A DNA stretch of 64,000 nt from an uncultured Oscillospiraceae bacterium (GCA_902492895.1 CABUNG010000011.1:4527-68526), one strand, 5' to 3'. Numbered from the stretch's first letter, positions 1 through 9,359 are shown. Translations and numbers: made by a program. The notes: generated by a model not told the origin, from the sequence alone.

Positions 1-804
1 GTTTCTTCCGCCCACAGCCGCGGACTGCAGCTTCACGCCTGGGTCAATCCGTATCGGATCGGCACGGATCTCTCCTATCGGGTAGCCGGAGCGGACTATT
101 TCTCCAAAACCAGCGGCGGGACAACCCGGTATTATTACGTTCCCACGGCGGCGAGTGCGCAAAAACTGATTCTCGATGGCCTGCGGGAACTGGTCGCCAA
201 TTACGCGATCGACGGAATCCAGTACGACGATTATTTTTATCCCACCGGGCTGATGTCCTCTTCGGTGGAGTCGTTTGAACAGGCAGACTACGAAGCATCG
301 GGAAAACGCCTGAGCGTGGCCGATTGGCGGCGGGCCGCGGTGGATACGCTGGTGATGGGCAGCTACAATGTGGCCCATTCGAAAAGCGGTGTGGTTTTTG
401 GCATATCGCCCGGTCATGATCATACGAAAAATTACAATCAGATGTATGCGGATACGGCCAAATGGCTGGGACAGAAGGGCTACGTCGATTATCTGTGTCC
501 GCAGCTCTATTTTGGGTTCGAGCATTCCTCTGCGCCGTTCGATAAAATGGTGGACCAGTGGATGTCCCGGCCGCGCGCTTCGGGGGTCAATTTGTATGTT
601 GGGCTGGCCATATACAAGGCGGGGATTGCCGACGACACCTACGCCGGGGCCGGCCGGACGGAATGGGCGAATCACAACGATATCATGAAGCGGTCAGTGG
701 AAACCCTGCGCGCCAAGAAGGTACCGGGGATGATCTTCTACAGCTACACATTTTTTGAGAGTGCCAAACAGGAGACGGCCAATCTGCTTCCGCTTCTCAA
801 ATAG
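1..804 (+). CDS. GHL10-like (DUF187) glycoside-hydrolase-related protein, 5'-truncated by window edge
   Basis: The reading frame is open from base 1 to the stop at 802-804, so only the C-terminal 267 residues are here and the true start lies outside the window. An early HAWVNPYRI segment and the later AIDGIQYDDYFYP segment are hallmarks of the GHL10 (PF02638) TIM barrel, where the paired aspartates sit at the presumed active site. The tail VPGMIFYSYTFF and the segment VDYLCPQLYFGFEH also fit the barrel. Family members are usually exported and are associated with cell-wall or surface glycans; the substrate is unknown. The next gene, 60 bp downstream on the same strand, carries a diverged domain of the same kind joined to an amidase, so a shared cell-wall role is likely. 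That role is inferred from context. Confidence 0.85.
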   Translation, partial: VSSAHSRGLQLHAWVNPYRIGTDLSYRVAGADYFSKTSGGTTRYYYVPTAASAQKLILDGLRELVANYAIDGIQYDDYFYPTGLMSSSVESFEQADYEASGKRLSVADWRRAAVDTLVMGSYNVAHSKSGVVFGISPGHDHTKNYNQMYADTAKWLGQKGYVDYLCPQLYFGFEHSSAPFDKMVDQWMSRPRASGVNLYVGLAIYKAGIADDTYAGAGRTEWANHNDIMKRSVETLRAKKVPGMIFYSYTFFESAKQETANLLPLLK

Positions 805-864
805 GCGGAAGCGCATAGCAAGGCAGGACAAGACCCCGATGGGGCGGAAAGGCATGGTAACGGC

Positions 865-3800
865 ATGGCTAAGCACGCACGGCACAAACCTATACCCAAA
901 AAATGGATCATCGGCTCGGCCGTTTCGGCCGGAGCCGTTCTGCTCATTGTATTCGTGGTTCTGCTGGTTCAGAACGGGCTTCTGCAGACGCTGGCGGGGG
1001 TGTTCAGCCATCCGTCGTCGTCATCCGAATCGTCGGAGGTGATCTCGGACGTGTCGAGCGGAGGGGACGACGCCGATCCGGAACCAGAGCCGGAACCCGA
1101 ACCGGAGCCGGTGTTTGCCTATCCGCTTGAAATGCGGGGAGCCTTCCTGACGGCCGGAACCGATTACTGGACGTCGAACAAGGATACGGCTGCTGCTGTG
1201 AAAGGGCAGATCGACGCGGCTTTCGCCTCTTTGAAGGAATGGAATTTCAACACGGTGTTTGTCCGCTTGTCGAAGGGGGAGAACGCCCTCTATCCGTCTG
1301 CGATTCTGGAGACCGCGTCTCTCAAGGGGGACGACGATCAGGCGTTCGATGTGCTGGATTATATTGTCTCCTCGGCCAAGTCAGCGGGCCTGTTCGTGTA
1401 CGGCGTGTTCGATTTCCATATGGCGGATGAATCGTATTGGGATCCGACAGTCGGGGCGATAGCGGATAAAATGGTGGCGATGGTCGAAGAAGCGGCCCCC
1501 CTCTACAGCTTTGACGGGTATGCATTTGACAATGTCAGCTTTGCCGGAGGTAAAACCGGGAATGCCGAAGCCTTTGCTGCCCAATCGGAGTATGACAATG
1601 TAGATGCCTTTACAGCGAATGCTGTCACAAAGGTGATGGAGCGGGCCGTTGCCGCGGTTCGCCATGCCGGCCGCAATTTTTATACAGGGCTGCTGTCCCG
1701 CGGTATTTGGGCGCATAAGACCAATCAGGACAAGGGATCCGATACGGCCAGCTATTACGAGGAAATGACCGACGGACATGCCGATACCTTGTCCTGGGTG
1801 GAAGCGGGGCTTTTCAATTTTGTAATGGTAAAAGACTTTACATCCACAACCCACAGAACGGCGAATTTTGGCGCGGTGCTGAGCTGGTGGTCCGCCGTAT
1901 GCGAAAGAACCGGCACCCCTCTCTACATCTCTCACGCCGCGTCGAAGGTCGGAGGGAAAGAGTCGGGATGGAATTCTCCGAGCCAGCTGTCGGAACAGCT
2001 GGTGGCCTGCCGGGGCGCGGCGGCCTGGAAGGGGAGTGCCTTCGATTCGGTCGCAGCGCTGATGGCGGACCCGTCCGGAAGCACGACAGCTCTGATGAAG
2101 GCCTACAACGGCACCCTCCTGTCCGAGTATATTTCGGATACCCTCAAAGTCACGGCTCCGGCCAAAAAGGCCTATACCACCAACGAATCCGGCGTGCTGT
2201 TTCAGGGGAGTGCCGACCCGAATTTCCCGCTGACCATCAACGGCGAAACCGTGGAGCTGTCTGAGCACGGCTTTTTCTCCAAAGACTATACGCTGACTCC
2301 CGGGGTCAACACCTTCACCCTCGCGCATAAGGGAAAAACCGTCACATATAACATCACCTATAAAGTTGTGGTGCTCCAGAGCATGACTCCGACCTCGGAT
2401 ATGGCCTTTGACGGCGGCGGTTCCATCATCATCAACGCCGTGGCCCGCAAAGGTTCGACCGTGTCCGCGACGGTGGGCAGCAGCAAGGTCAACATGGTCG
2501 CGGCCCCCATCAAGGACGACGACTCGAGCGACGAAAACTCGGAATTTGTCAACTATTCCGGAGAATTCGATCTGCCCGACGGCATCATCGGCCAGGCGCA
2601 GAACCTCGGCGCCGTCAAGGTGACGGCCACCTTCAACGGCCTGACCGAGAGCAAAACCGGCGGTACCATCACGGTCAACGCGCTGCCGGACAATTCCTCT
2701 TCGCTGCCCGAAATCGACTTGCCGGGAACCGTTGATGGTCTGCAGACCCTGTCTCCGACCCTTGGCCAGGGCGGAAAGGTCACAAGCGGACAGGTCGCCA
2801 TCATCACGGCGGAATATGCGGAAACCTTCCTCGGTACCACGACGGACGATTATTCCCGTTCCTACAATTCTCAGCTGCCCAAGGGAACGACCGATTGCTA
2901 CGTCAAAACGGTTTATGATACCGGCAGCACCAACCGTTCCTATTACCTCTTTGCATCCGGGCGGCGGGTGTATACCAAGGATGCAGCCTTGTACAGCAGC
3001 GAGACTTTCAACGCCAATGAGCTGCCCGCCCCCCAGGTGTCGGTTGGGAAAAGCCATACCATGCTGACCTTCAGCCCACAGTGGCGGATTCCTTATAATA
3101 TCAAGCTCGCTCCCCAGAGCTACCGGAAAGATTCCACGACCAGCCAGCCCAATTACTCGGTAAACTCGACGGGATTGACGGCGGAATACGTGGATTTGAC
3201 TTTCTATTACGTCTCGTCGGTCGGCGCGGTGCCGGAATTTGCAGACAGCCCGCTGATCCGGTCGGCGGAATGGATCAAGGAAAGCGATACCTCCTGGACC
3301 CTGCGGATGTATCTGCGCCATAAGGGCGCTTTCTACGGCTTCTCCGAGGTCTGGGACAACGACGGCAACCTGCATCTGTCCTTCCTGAATCCAGCCGATA
3401 TCGCCTCGAATCCGGCGGCCAGCCGGCTGTCCGGGGTGTATATCCTGATTGATCCGGGGCACGGCGGACCGTATGAGAAACCGGCCGAAGCCAAACTCAA
3501 CCTCGAATACGCCATGACCCTGCGAAATAAGCTGCAGGCCCTCGGAGCCAAGGTGGATATGACCCGGACTGCGGATGTGGTGCTGGATCTGACAAACCGG
3601 CCGACGCTCGCGCATAACCGGGGGTATCACCTGATTATCAGCATTCATATGGACGCGGCTAACAACAGTAAGGCCACGGGTGCTTCGGTGCATTATTACA
3701 GCGAATACGGCTATGAGGCCGGACAGGTTCTCTATGACCAGATTCACGCCGCTGAAAGCAAATACGGCGTGGGAACGAGCGCGGCGGGAACCCCCCGCGC

Positions 3801-4071
3801 GGAACCGGTCCGCTGGGGCACCCTGTATCTGACGCGTATGATTCATGACATGCCGGCTGTCCTCATCGAGTGCGGCTTCCAGACCAACACCACAGATATG
3901 GAAAACCTCTGCAAACCCACCTATCAGAACGAGCTGATGCAGGCGGTGACAAACGGCGTGGTCAATTACTTCAACAGCATGCCGGTCAACAGCGGGGCCC
4001 GCACCGCCGCGGCGTCCGAACCTCTGACGCTGCCGGCCGCAGCCCCCGTCTCACGCCGCGAGGATCGCTGA
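865..4071 (+). CDS. Membrane-anchored GHL10-like / N-acetylmuramoyl-L-alanine amidase (Amidase_3) fusion
   Basis: A 1068-residue exported protein. Residues 14-36 form an uncleaved signal anchor (WIIGSAVSAGAVLLIVFVVL), followed by a Ser-rich and a Pro-Glu-repeat linker (about 48-85). Residues 90-400 resemble a diverged GHL10 barrel, and about 425-840 look like beta-rich wall or carbohydrate modules. The C-terminus (about 857-1050) is a zinc amidase that cleaves the MurNAc-L-Ala bond of peptidoglycan. Visible ligands are H866 in IDPGHGG, E875 and H928 in ISIHMDAA, and the catalytic glutamate is E1002 in VLIECGF. All key residues are present, so it should be active. It follows another GHL10-like gene on the same strand. 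Bacterial Amidase_3 enzymes are usually much shorter, so the large N-terminal extension is unusual. It could serve in sporulation or in vegetative wall remodelling; the sequence does not decide. Confidence 0.9.
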   Translation: MAKHARHKPIPKKWIIGSAVSAGAVLLIVFVVLLVQNGLLQTLAGVFSHPSSSSESSEVISDVSSGGDDADPEPEPEPEPEPVFAYPLEMRGAFLTAGTDYWTSNKDTAAAVKGQIDAAFASLKEWNFNTVFVRLSKGENALYPSAILETASLKGDDDQAFDVLDYIVSSAKSAGLFVYGVFDFHMADESYWDPTVGAIADKMVAMVEEAAPLYSFDGYAFDNVSFAGGKTGNAEAFAAQSEYDNVDAFTANAVTKVMERAVAAVRHAGRNFYTGLLSRGIWAHKTNQDKGSDTASYYEEMTDGHADTLSWVEAGLFNFVMVKDFTSTTHRTANFGAVLSWWSAVCERTGTPLYISHAASKVGGKESGWNSPSQLSEQLVACRGAAAWKGSAFDSVAALMADPSGSTTALMKAYNGTLLSEYISDTLKVTAPAKKAYTTNESGVLFQGSADPNFPLTINGETVELSEHGFFSKDYTLTPGVNTFTLAHKGKTVTYNITYKVVVLQSMTPTSDMAFDGGGSIIINAVARKGSTVSATVGSSKVNMVAAPIKDDDSSDENSEFVNYSGEFDLPDGIIGQAQNLGAVKVTATFNGLTESKTGGTITVNALPDNSSSLPEIDLPGTVDGLQTLSPTLGQGGKVTSGQVAIITAEYAETFLGTTTDDYSRSYNSQLPKGTTDCYVKTVYDTGSTNRSYYLFASGRRVYTKDAALYSSETFNANELPAPQVSVGKSHTMLTFSPQWRIPYNIKLAPQSYRKDSTTSQPNYSVNSTGLTAEYVDLTFYYVSSVGAVPEFADSPLIRSAEWIKESDTSWTLRMYLRHKGAFYGFSEVWDNDGNLHLSFLNPADIASNPAASRLSGVYILIDPGHGGPYEKPAEAKLNLEYAMTLRNKLQALGAKVDMTRTADVVLDLTNRPTLAHNRGYHLIISIHMDAANNSKATGASVHYYSEYGYEAGQVLYDQIHAAESKYGVGTSAAGTPRAEPVRWGTLYLTRMIHDMPAVLIECGFQTNTTDMENLCKPTYQNELMQAVTNGVVNYFNSMPVNSGARTAAASEPLTLPAAAPVSRREDR

Positions 4072-4115
4072 TCCGCACAAATCGCCAGTTCATATATGGT
4101 GACAATCGCAAAATA

Positions 4116-4150
4116 AACCAGCCGGACGGGGATTCCCTGTCCGGCTGGTT
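4116..4150 (+). terminator. Hairpin after the amidase gene
   Basis: A perfect 12-bp inverted repeat (4116-4127 with 4139-4150, AACCAGCCGGAC arm) lies 45 bp past the amidase stop. The following U-tract is weak (TTCTATAG), so termination may be partial. Confidence 0.6.
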
Positions 4151-4275
4151 CTATAGGCGCGAATGGGAAAAGATTAGGGGCTGAGCGCCCGATCGTCGGG
4201 AAAGACAGCGTTTCCATCGGGATGTTCGGCCAGAAGGGGAGATAGCCAATCCGAATATAAAAGAACCGCGACAAG

Positions 4276-4317
4276 AAACCGCGTGCGCCCCGTTATAATA
4301 CGGAGCGCACGCGGTTT
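4276..4317 (-). terminator. Terminator of the small lipoprotein gene
   Basis: A 13-bp stem (4276-4288 with 4305-4317, arm AAACCGCGTGCGC) whose loop contains the stop codon of the minus-strand lipoprotein gene. It is GC-rich and ends in a short T run on the minus strand. Confidence 0.6.
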
Positions 4318-4844
4318 AGGCAACGGGCATAGGTTTTGATCACGATTTCCTCTGCATCCAAGTCCATACGCGGCGTCACTTCTACGGTGACGGTGGAATC
4401 GTCACGGAGCAGAAATGCGTTGTGCAGGACTAGGGAGTTCTCTGGTGCGACGTTGGCGGTCAATTTTTGAGTATCGAGTCCGTCGATCGGAGCCGCCTCG
4501 CTGCAGGCCGTCCCGTTCTGATAGGCCTTTACGTCAAATGCAAGGAGAAAGGCCGTTTCGCTTTCGCTGTGATTTGTCCATTCATAGGTGACGATTAAAA
4601 CATCCTGTTTCGAGTGGTCCTTGGCCTTTTGAGCGGCCCCAATTCGGATGTGATACGGTCCGATATCGCCTTCGCCGATTTGGCGGGCCGGATCGGCAGC
4701 CGGTTCGCTGCTTAAAGCCGGTTCGGTGCCGGCTGTCGAAGCGTCCGCCGCGGGGGCGGAGGACGCCGTGTCCGTATCTCCGCAGGCCGTACAAACCAGA
4801 CAAATCAGCAGACAGACCAGGAGCCATACTGTCCATTTACGCAA
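4293..4844 (-). CDS. Small lipoprotein with DUF5067/DUF4352-like Ig-fold domain
   Basis: A TTG start at 4844 is preferred because an AGGAGAGG ribosome site sits just upstream and the protein then begins with a clean signal peptide (LRKWTVWLLVCLL...). This gives 183 residues. The likely lipidated cysteine is C21 in VCTAC, although cysteine at -3 is unusual for a lipobox. A Ser/Thr/Ala-rich spacer (24-60) leads to a beta-rich domain with YHIRIGAAQ, VTYEWTNHSES and FLLAFDVKAYQNG, resembling the telokin-like folds annotated DUF4352 or DUF5067. Such proteins sit on the outer face of the membrane; no catalytic motif is seen. It follows the 14-gene locus on the same strand but lies beyond that locus's terminator, so it is probably a separate unit. 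Confidence 0.75.
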   Translation of the reverse strand: MRKWTVWLLVCLLICLVCTACGDTDTASSAPAADASTAGTEPALSSEPAADPARQIGEGDIGPYHIRIGAAQKAKDHSKQDVLIVTYEWTNHSESETAFLLAFDVKAYQNGTACSEAAPIDGLDTQKLTANVAPENSLVLHNAFLLRDDSTVTVEVTPRMDLDAEEIVIKTYARCLNRVRSVL

Positions 4845-4926
4845 AATCCTCTCCTCCTTTATATACACTCTATCACAGCTCGCCACCGGATTCAATACGG
4901 AAAAATCGGCAGAAAAGGGAAGGGGA

Positions 4927-4959
4927 AAGGCCCCCTGTATCCATCATACAGGGGGCCTT
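4927..4959 (-). terminator. Terminator closing the 14-gene glycan locus
   Basis: A perfect 14-bp stem (4927-4940 with 4946-4959) with a 5-base loop lies six bases past the DUF4838 lipoprotein stop, followed on the minus strand by a pyrimidine-rich, T-containing tract. This is the first strong terminator after the locus begins at 27960. Confidence 0.85.
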
Positions 4960-4964
4960 GCATT

Positions 4965-6869
4965 TTAGAATCGGATGAGTCCTTTGGCGTTGGTCCAGTA
5001 GGAGAATTGGTTTTCCATCCGCTCCTTCTGTACCGATGTGACGCTGCCCATCTTGGCTTTGGCCGCCTGTACGGCGGCGTCGATGACCTTGACCCGCGAG
5101 GACGTATACACCTCGGAAGGCTCGGGCGGCACCCAGCAGATGGTGTTGGCGGACCGGCACATCTCGCTGCTGTCGGCCAGTGCCTTATAATAGGCGAACA
5201 TCTCATTCGCGGCGTTGCCGAAGAGCTTCTGACAGGCATCCATCAGGATCTGTTCACCGGTGAGACTGGCATCCCACATGCCTTTCGAGGAGACGTACCA
5301 GAGCGGCCACCGCACGGCAAAGCTGGTGCGGTTTTCGTGGTATGTGGAGCTGGGACCCTGATCGTAATAGATGTAGGAGGCTCCGTTGTCTTTCCAGAGC
5401 TTCTGGTTGCGGGTCGCGACGTTGCCCTGAACCCACGGGATCTCGGCCCAGGCAGGTTTGTCGGCCGCAATGCAGTTCCATTCCCAGATCGACCGGTTGG
5501 CGACATTGGCTTTTTGAATATAGCTCTTAAAATTGTCCAGCCAGGACTGGGTATAGGTGTTGTGGGTGATGGCGTTGTAGCCGGTCGGGAGCTTGAGGTT
5601 CAAGTCGAGCGGCGCCATCATGCTCGTCTCGCGGCAGAACATCACGTCCACCATAGGATCGGCCTTGACGTTCTGGGGTGGGAAATAGATGGAGTGGTAG
5701 CTGAGAATGGTCAGCGTTTTGTTTGGATATTTCTTTTTCAGTTCCTTGGCCACATTGTTTGCGAAGGTCAGCAGCTCGTCGGTGTCGTTGCCGAGGCGGG
5801 TGCATTCGCTGCATTCGCACCAGTTCCGTTCCCAGCCGTCGTTGGCGCCGATAGCGTAGTTGGTCAGGTTGGGATCGCTGTCGAACTTTTCGATGAGCTT
5901 TTTCGCGACTTCGGCGGCTAAATCCTTGTTGGAATAGCAGTACTGCCAGTAGGTATCCGATACGTTGTAGGGATCCCGTTTGCCGCCGACCAGCGCGAAC
6001 CATTCGGGATGTGTCGGATGATAGGTGTCGCGGGGGATGAGCACGGCGATGTTGTGGCCGACATTTTTCTTATCTCCGCCCATGTACCACCGCTCGGAAA
6101 ATTTCTGGTAATTGATATAGACGTTGCTGATGCGGGCGGAAAACTGCGGGGTATGGTCGATATCCAGCTTGTCGAGGGCGACGGTTTTCATTTCCGGAAC
6201 GACCTGCCACAGAGCCTGGGGTCCGTACCAGCCGCAGCCGAGCCGTTCGAGGAACATGTTAACGGCAAACTGGGTTCCCTTGTATTCCGCGTCGTCGTTG
6301 CCGATGAGAACCAGATTCTTGTCCTTGCGTTTGACGATGACGCGTTCTTTGTTCGGGTAGCCGGTCGGCTGCGAGATGCCCAGCTGTTTGGTCTGGGCGG
6401 TCGGGCCGACTAGGATCCGGTTGGCCTGGGGGATGGAGGCGTTGTCCGCCACAATATCCAACGTGGCCCCGGTGATCTGCTTCAGCACGGCTTGGAGGTC
6501 TTCCGCCGCGTCCCGGACCTTGTTTGAGGCGGAAGACGGAATGACGATGCAGGCCTTGACGGCCCCGTCTTTTGTAATGATGAAATCGGTTTCGGTCGGA
6601 TTGGTCACGACCGGAGAGGTGGCCTTTGTGGGGGGCTTGGTCGAGCCCGTGGGTTTAGAGCTGTTCCCGCTCGAATCGGTCCCCACGTTTCCGGTCGGAT
6701 CAGGTCCGGCGGGGTCGGTTCCGTTCGGTTCCGTTGCCGAGCCGTCGGACGAGGTGCCGAGGCTGCTGTCGATGAGGGAGGAATCGGATGCCGGATCCTC
6801 CTCGTGTTTGCAGCCCGCGGCGGACAGCAGCATTAAAGCAGCCAGCAGGCCGGCCCCGAGTTGTTTCAT
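4965..6869 (-). CDS. DUF4838 lipoprotein with GH67-N-like domain
   Basis: The ATG at 6869 is chosen because the protein then opens with a lipoprotein signal (MKQLGAGLLAALMLLSAAGC, Cys20); 634 residues. A Ser/Thr/Pro/Gly linker (about 25-95) precedes a domain like the N-terminal domain of GH67 alpha-glucuronidases (IVIPSSASNKVRDAAEDLQ, then RILVG). The DUF4838 region (PF16126) follows, with GTQFAVNMFLERLGCGWYGP, NWCECSECTRLG and IPWVQGNVATRNQ. DUF4838 proteins occur in polysaccharide loci but lack a firmly assigned reaction. A clear paralogue without a signal peptide is encoded at 26281-27960; both keep the CxCxxC motif. It is the last gene of the locus, 32 bp after the solute-binding protein, so it probably handles the same glycan outside the membrane. 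Confidence 0.85.
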   Translation of the reverse strand: MKQLGAGLLAALMLLSAAGCKHEEDPASDSSLIDSSLGTSSDGSATEPNGTDPAGPDPTGNVGTDSSGNSSKPTGSTKPPTKATSPVVTNPTETDFIITKDGAVKACIVIPSSASNKVRDAAEDLQAVLKQITGATLDIVADNASIPQANRILVGPTAQTKQLGISQPTGYPNKERVIVKRKDKNLVLIGNDDAEYKGTQFAVNMFLERLGCGWYGPQALWQVVPEMKTVALDKLDIDHTPQFSARISNVYINYQKFSERWYMGGDKKNVGHNIAVLIPRDTYHPTHPEWFALVGGKRDPYNVSDTYWQYCYSNKDLAAEVAKKLIEKFDSDPNLTNYAIGANDGWERNWCECSECTRLGNDTDELLTFANNVAKELKKKYPNKTLTILSYHSIYFPPQNVKADPMVDVMFCRETSMMAPLDLNLKLPTGYNAITHNTYTQSWLDNFKSYIQKANVANRSIWEWNCIAADKPAWAEIPWVQGNVATRNQKLWKDNGASYIYYDQGPSSTYHENRTSFAVRWPLWYVSSKGMWDASLTGEQILMDACQKLFGNAANEMFAYYKALADSSEMCRSANTICWVPPEPSEVYTSSRVKVIDAAVQAAKAKMGSVTSVQKERMENQFSYWTNAKGLIRF

Positions 6870-6901
6870 GTTCACGAATCGTTCCTGCCTTTCCTGATCG
6901 G

Positions 6902-8209
6902 TCAAGAGTCGGCGCCCTGGATCACGCCGTTGGCCTCGTCGACTTTCTGCTGATAGATGGGCGTATATTCTGCGATAGCCTGGGGAATGCTCTGTCCCGC
7001 GGCGATGGCCTGACAGATTTCAAAGGCGCCGCCCACGGCCGAGTCATAGCTGTTGATGGGGTAGAGCTTCTTGGAGAGCTCCTCGTAGAGCTGGATATGC
7101 TCCTTAGGGAAATTGGCGTAATTTTTCGCGTTGTCCTCCGCCTCGCCGTTGATCAGCATATCGATCAGCACACCGGCATGATAGGGGGTGTCGCAGCCGT
7201 TGCCCATGGCGTAGCCGAACGCCGTCATGGGGGTCAGGCCGTCCGGATTGTTGGGACCGGTTGCCATGGGAACCATGCCGTATTCAAAATCGCACAGCCC
7301 GTACTCCTTGGCTTCTAGGATGTTCTGTTCCACCCATTTGAAATCCGCCAGCATGGCGGCGGTGCCGTTGTAGAAAGCGGACCAGGGGGAGCTTTCCCAG
7401 CCTTCCCACTGGTTGGTATACCAGGCGTCCTGTATCACTTCCAGGGACTTCTGCAGGTTGGGATCGGTGATGTTCAGGGTGTATTTGTAGTCCTTGTCCA
7501 GTTTGACCATGGAGGTGGCGTTCGCCCCGAAGAAGATGTAGGGGTAATTGCAGGCGAGGCCCCAGCGCTTGCCGGAATTGTTGTTGTAGGTCAGCTGTTT
7601 GGCAATGCGGGCCATACTGTCAAAGTTCCAGTTTCCGGCCTTGTAGAGATCCTCCGGGCTTTCCAGCCCTTCGCTCTCAAAAATGTCTTTGTTGTAGAAG
7701 AGCACGCAGGGATCGGGTTCGGTCACGGCAACGTAATAGTTGCCGTTGTAGCAGAAGACGGTGTCCATGGTTTCTTTGTGCAGGTTCGGGTTGTTCATGT
7801 CGATGTAATCCTGCAGGGGCTGATTGATGCCGCGCAGCGCGTATAGGGGGTTGTTGTTGGCGCTGTCCTGGAACACGTCGATGGGTTCGCCGCTGCTGGC
7901 ACTGGTGCGCAGCTTGACCATCCAGTTGTCGATGGAGGCGGTGATGAGTTCCAGCTCGATGTCGGGATAGGTTTCTTTAAAGGCCTTGAGGACCTGATTT
8001 TCGAACTTGGAGTCGTCCTGATAATCAAAGGCCGGAAGCATAAAGGTGAGTTTCTTTCCCTTTTCAGCCGCCAGCCCGGCGGCTTTGTCCTGGCCGGCCG
8101 GCGCGCCGCTCGAGGAAGATCCTCCTCCATCGCCGCAGGCTGCGGCCGAGATCGTCAGCAGGGCCGTAAACGCGATGGCTGCCGACCGGATGACAGACGC
8201 TTTTCTCAT
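6902..8209 (-). CDS. Carbohydrate ABC transporter substrate-binding lipoprotein (family 1)
   Basis: 435 residues starting at the ATG at 8209, preceded by GGAAAGG. Residues 1-24 form a lipoprotein signal ending ISAAAC (Cys25), followed by a Gly/Ser spacer. The mature part has the family-1 sugar-binding fold: KLTFMLPAFDYQDDSKFENQVLKAFKETYPDIELELI at the start, then VLFYNKDIFESEGLESPEDL and FYNGTAAMLADFKW. It captures a sugar outside the membrane for the permeases encoded nearby; the ligand cannot be read from the sequence. It sits 49 bp after a MalG-type permease and just before the DUF4838 lipoprotein. This is the second binding protein of the locus and, unlike the one at 19454-22315, it has the ordinary size. 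Confidence 0.93.
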   Translation of the reverse strand: MRKASVIRSAAIAFTALLTISAAACGDGGGSSSSGAPAGQDKAAGLAAEKGKKLTFMLPAFDYQDDSKFENQVLKAFKETYPDIELELITASIDNWMVKLRTSASSGEPIDVFQDSANNNPLYALRGINQPLQDYIDMNNPNLHKETMDTVFCYNGNYYVAVTEPDPCVLFYNKDIFESEGLESPEDLYKAGNWNFDSMARIAKQLTYNNNSGKRWGLACNYPYIFFGANATSMVKLDKDYKYTLNITDPNLQKSLEVIQDAWYTNQWEGWESSPWSAFYNGTAAMLADFKWVEQNILEAKEYGLCDFEYGMVPMATGPNNPDGLTPMTAFGYAMGNGCDTPYHAGVLIDMLINGEAEDNAKNYANFPKEHIQLYEELSKKLYPINSYDSAVGGAFEICQAIAAGQSIPQAIAEYTPIYQQKVDEANGVIQGADS

Positions 8210-8258
8210 AGTGTTTGATCCTTTCCTGCCAAACTGGCAAATCATACGGGGAAGACGG

Positions 8259-9281
8259 TCAGCCGACTATGCCGCTGCGTTCCACGCCTTCGGTAAAATA
8301 CCGCTGCAGAACGACATACATCAGCACGAGGGGGAGCAGAGTCAGCAGACAGCCGCAGGCGAGGACGGGCTCTTTCATCAGCCCCAGCTCCTGTCCTGTC
8401 ATGCCGCCCATGCCCTGCAGTCCCTGGCTGTAGGTGCCGAGCAGCTTGCTCATATTGGTGAGGCTCACGGACAGGGGGAAATCCGCGCGGAAGAAAATGG
8501 CGGAGAGATAATAATCGTTGTAATACCACACGATGGAGAACACGAGCACCGTCGCGATCAGGGGCAGGGTGTTCGGAATCATGACCCGCAGAAAGGTTCC
8601 GAAGGATCCGCAGCCGTCGATCATGGCCGCTTCCTCCAGCTCCGTCGGCATGTTGCGGAAAAACTGGCGGATAATGAAGATGCAGAGTCCCGACCGGATA
8701 CCCATGCCGAAGAGAGCGAGAACATAAAACACCGCCGGTTTGTCGATGAGATTGACGGTCGCGGGCTGACCGGTGATGAGGCCGATCAGGGATCCGATTC
8801 CGAAAAAGTTGAAGTTTTTCATATTGACGAACAGGGGGATGATATAAGACTGTACCGGGACAATGATGGTGAAGATCAGAATCCCGAAGAAAAGGTTGCG
8901 CCCCGGAAAGCGGAACCGCGCGAATCCGTAGCCGGCCAGCAGAACCGTCACGAGCTGCAGGATCACGCTGGGCACAAGTATGGCCGCGGTTTTCAGCAGG
9001 GCCTTGGGATATTCCAGAATACGGACGGCGACGTTCATCGCTTGCAGGCTGAACTGCTGCGGAATCCAGACCACCGATGGATTGTAGATATCCTCTATGG
9101 ATTTGAACCCCGACGACAGGATGAACAGCATCGGGTAGATCATGACAAAACACAGCCCGATCAACAGGACGGCTTTGCCGAGGCCCCGTGTCAGCCGTCC
9201 GGCCAGGCGGAGGGTGCGTGTCCGGTGAGCCGATGCCGTTTGGAGGGGGCTGCGGTTTTGATGCGCTGATGAATGGATCAT
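8259..9281 (-). CDS. Carbohydrate ABC transporter permease, MalG type
   Basis: Start placed at the ATG at 9281, since AAAGGG abuts the earlier ATG at 9290 but is well spaced from this one; 340 residues. After a basic, soluble N-terminus there are six predicted membrane helices (from about AVLLIGLCFVMIYPMLFILSSGF to LLTLLPLVLMYVVLQRYF). The cytoplasmic coupling loop has the EAA motif ELEEAAMIDGCGSFGTFLRV, which docks on the ATPase. It is the inner-membrane partner of the binding protein encoded 49 bp downstream. Its MalF-type partner is probably the gene at 12125-13039, separated from it by two surface-protein genes. No ATPase gene is present. Confidence 0.93.
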   Translation of the reverse strand: MIHSSAHQNRSPLQTASAHRTRTLRLAGRLTRGLGKAVLLIGLCFVMIYPMLFILSSGFKSIEDIYNPSVVWIPQQFSLQAMNVAVRILEYPKALLKTAAILVPSVILQLVTVLLAGYGFARFRFPGRNLFFGILIFTIIVPVQSYIIPLFVNMKNFNFFGIGSLIGLITGQPATVNLIDKPAVFYVLALFGMGIRSGLCIFIIRQFFRNMPTELEEAAMIDGCGSFGTFLRVMIPNTLPLIATVLVFSIVWYYNDYYLSAIFFRADFPLSVSLTNMSKLLGTYSQGLQGMGGMTGQELGLMKEPVLACGCLLTLLPLVLMYVVLQRYFTEGVERSGIVG

Positions 9282-9322
9282 GGCGTTCATCCCTTTGCAG
9301 TTTCATGTGGTAGGGTCCGCCC

Positions 9323-9359
9323 CCGGCGGGGCCGCCCCTCTGAAAGACGGCCCCGCCGG
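9323..9359 (-). other. GC-rich hairpin inside the operon
   Basis: A perfect 12-bp stem of G and C only (9323-9334 with 9348-9359, arm CCGGCGGGGCCG) lies between a surface-protein stop and the MalG start. There is no T-tract on either side, so it looks more like an mRNA-stabilising or read-through-attenuating hairpin than a terminator. Confidence 0.5.

Noticed and set aside
1381..3846. Long minus-strand reading frame (821 codons) opposite the amidase gene
   Set aside because: It mirrors a well-supported coding sequence, contains no family motif and has the low-complexity pattern of an antisense frame in GC-rich DNA.
8046..9269. 407-codon plus-strand frame across the binding protein and permease
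   Set aside because: Mirror image of two genes whose proteins have clear family motifs.
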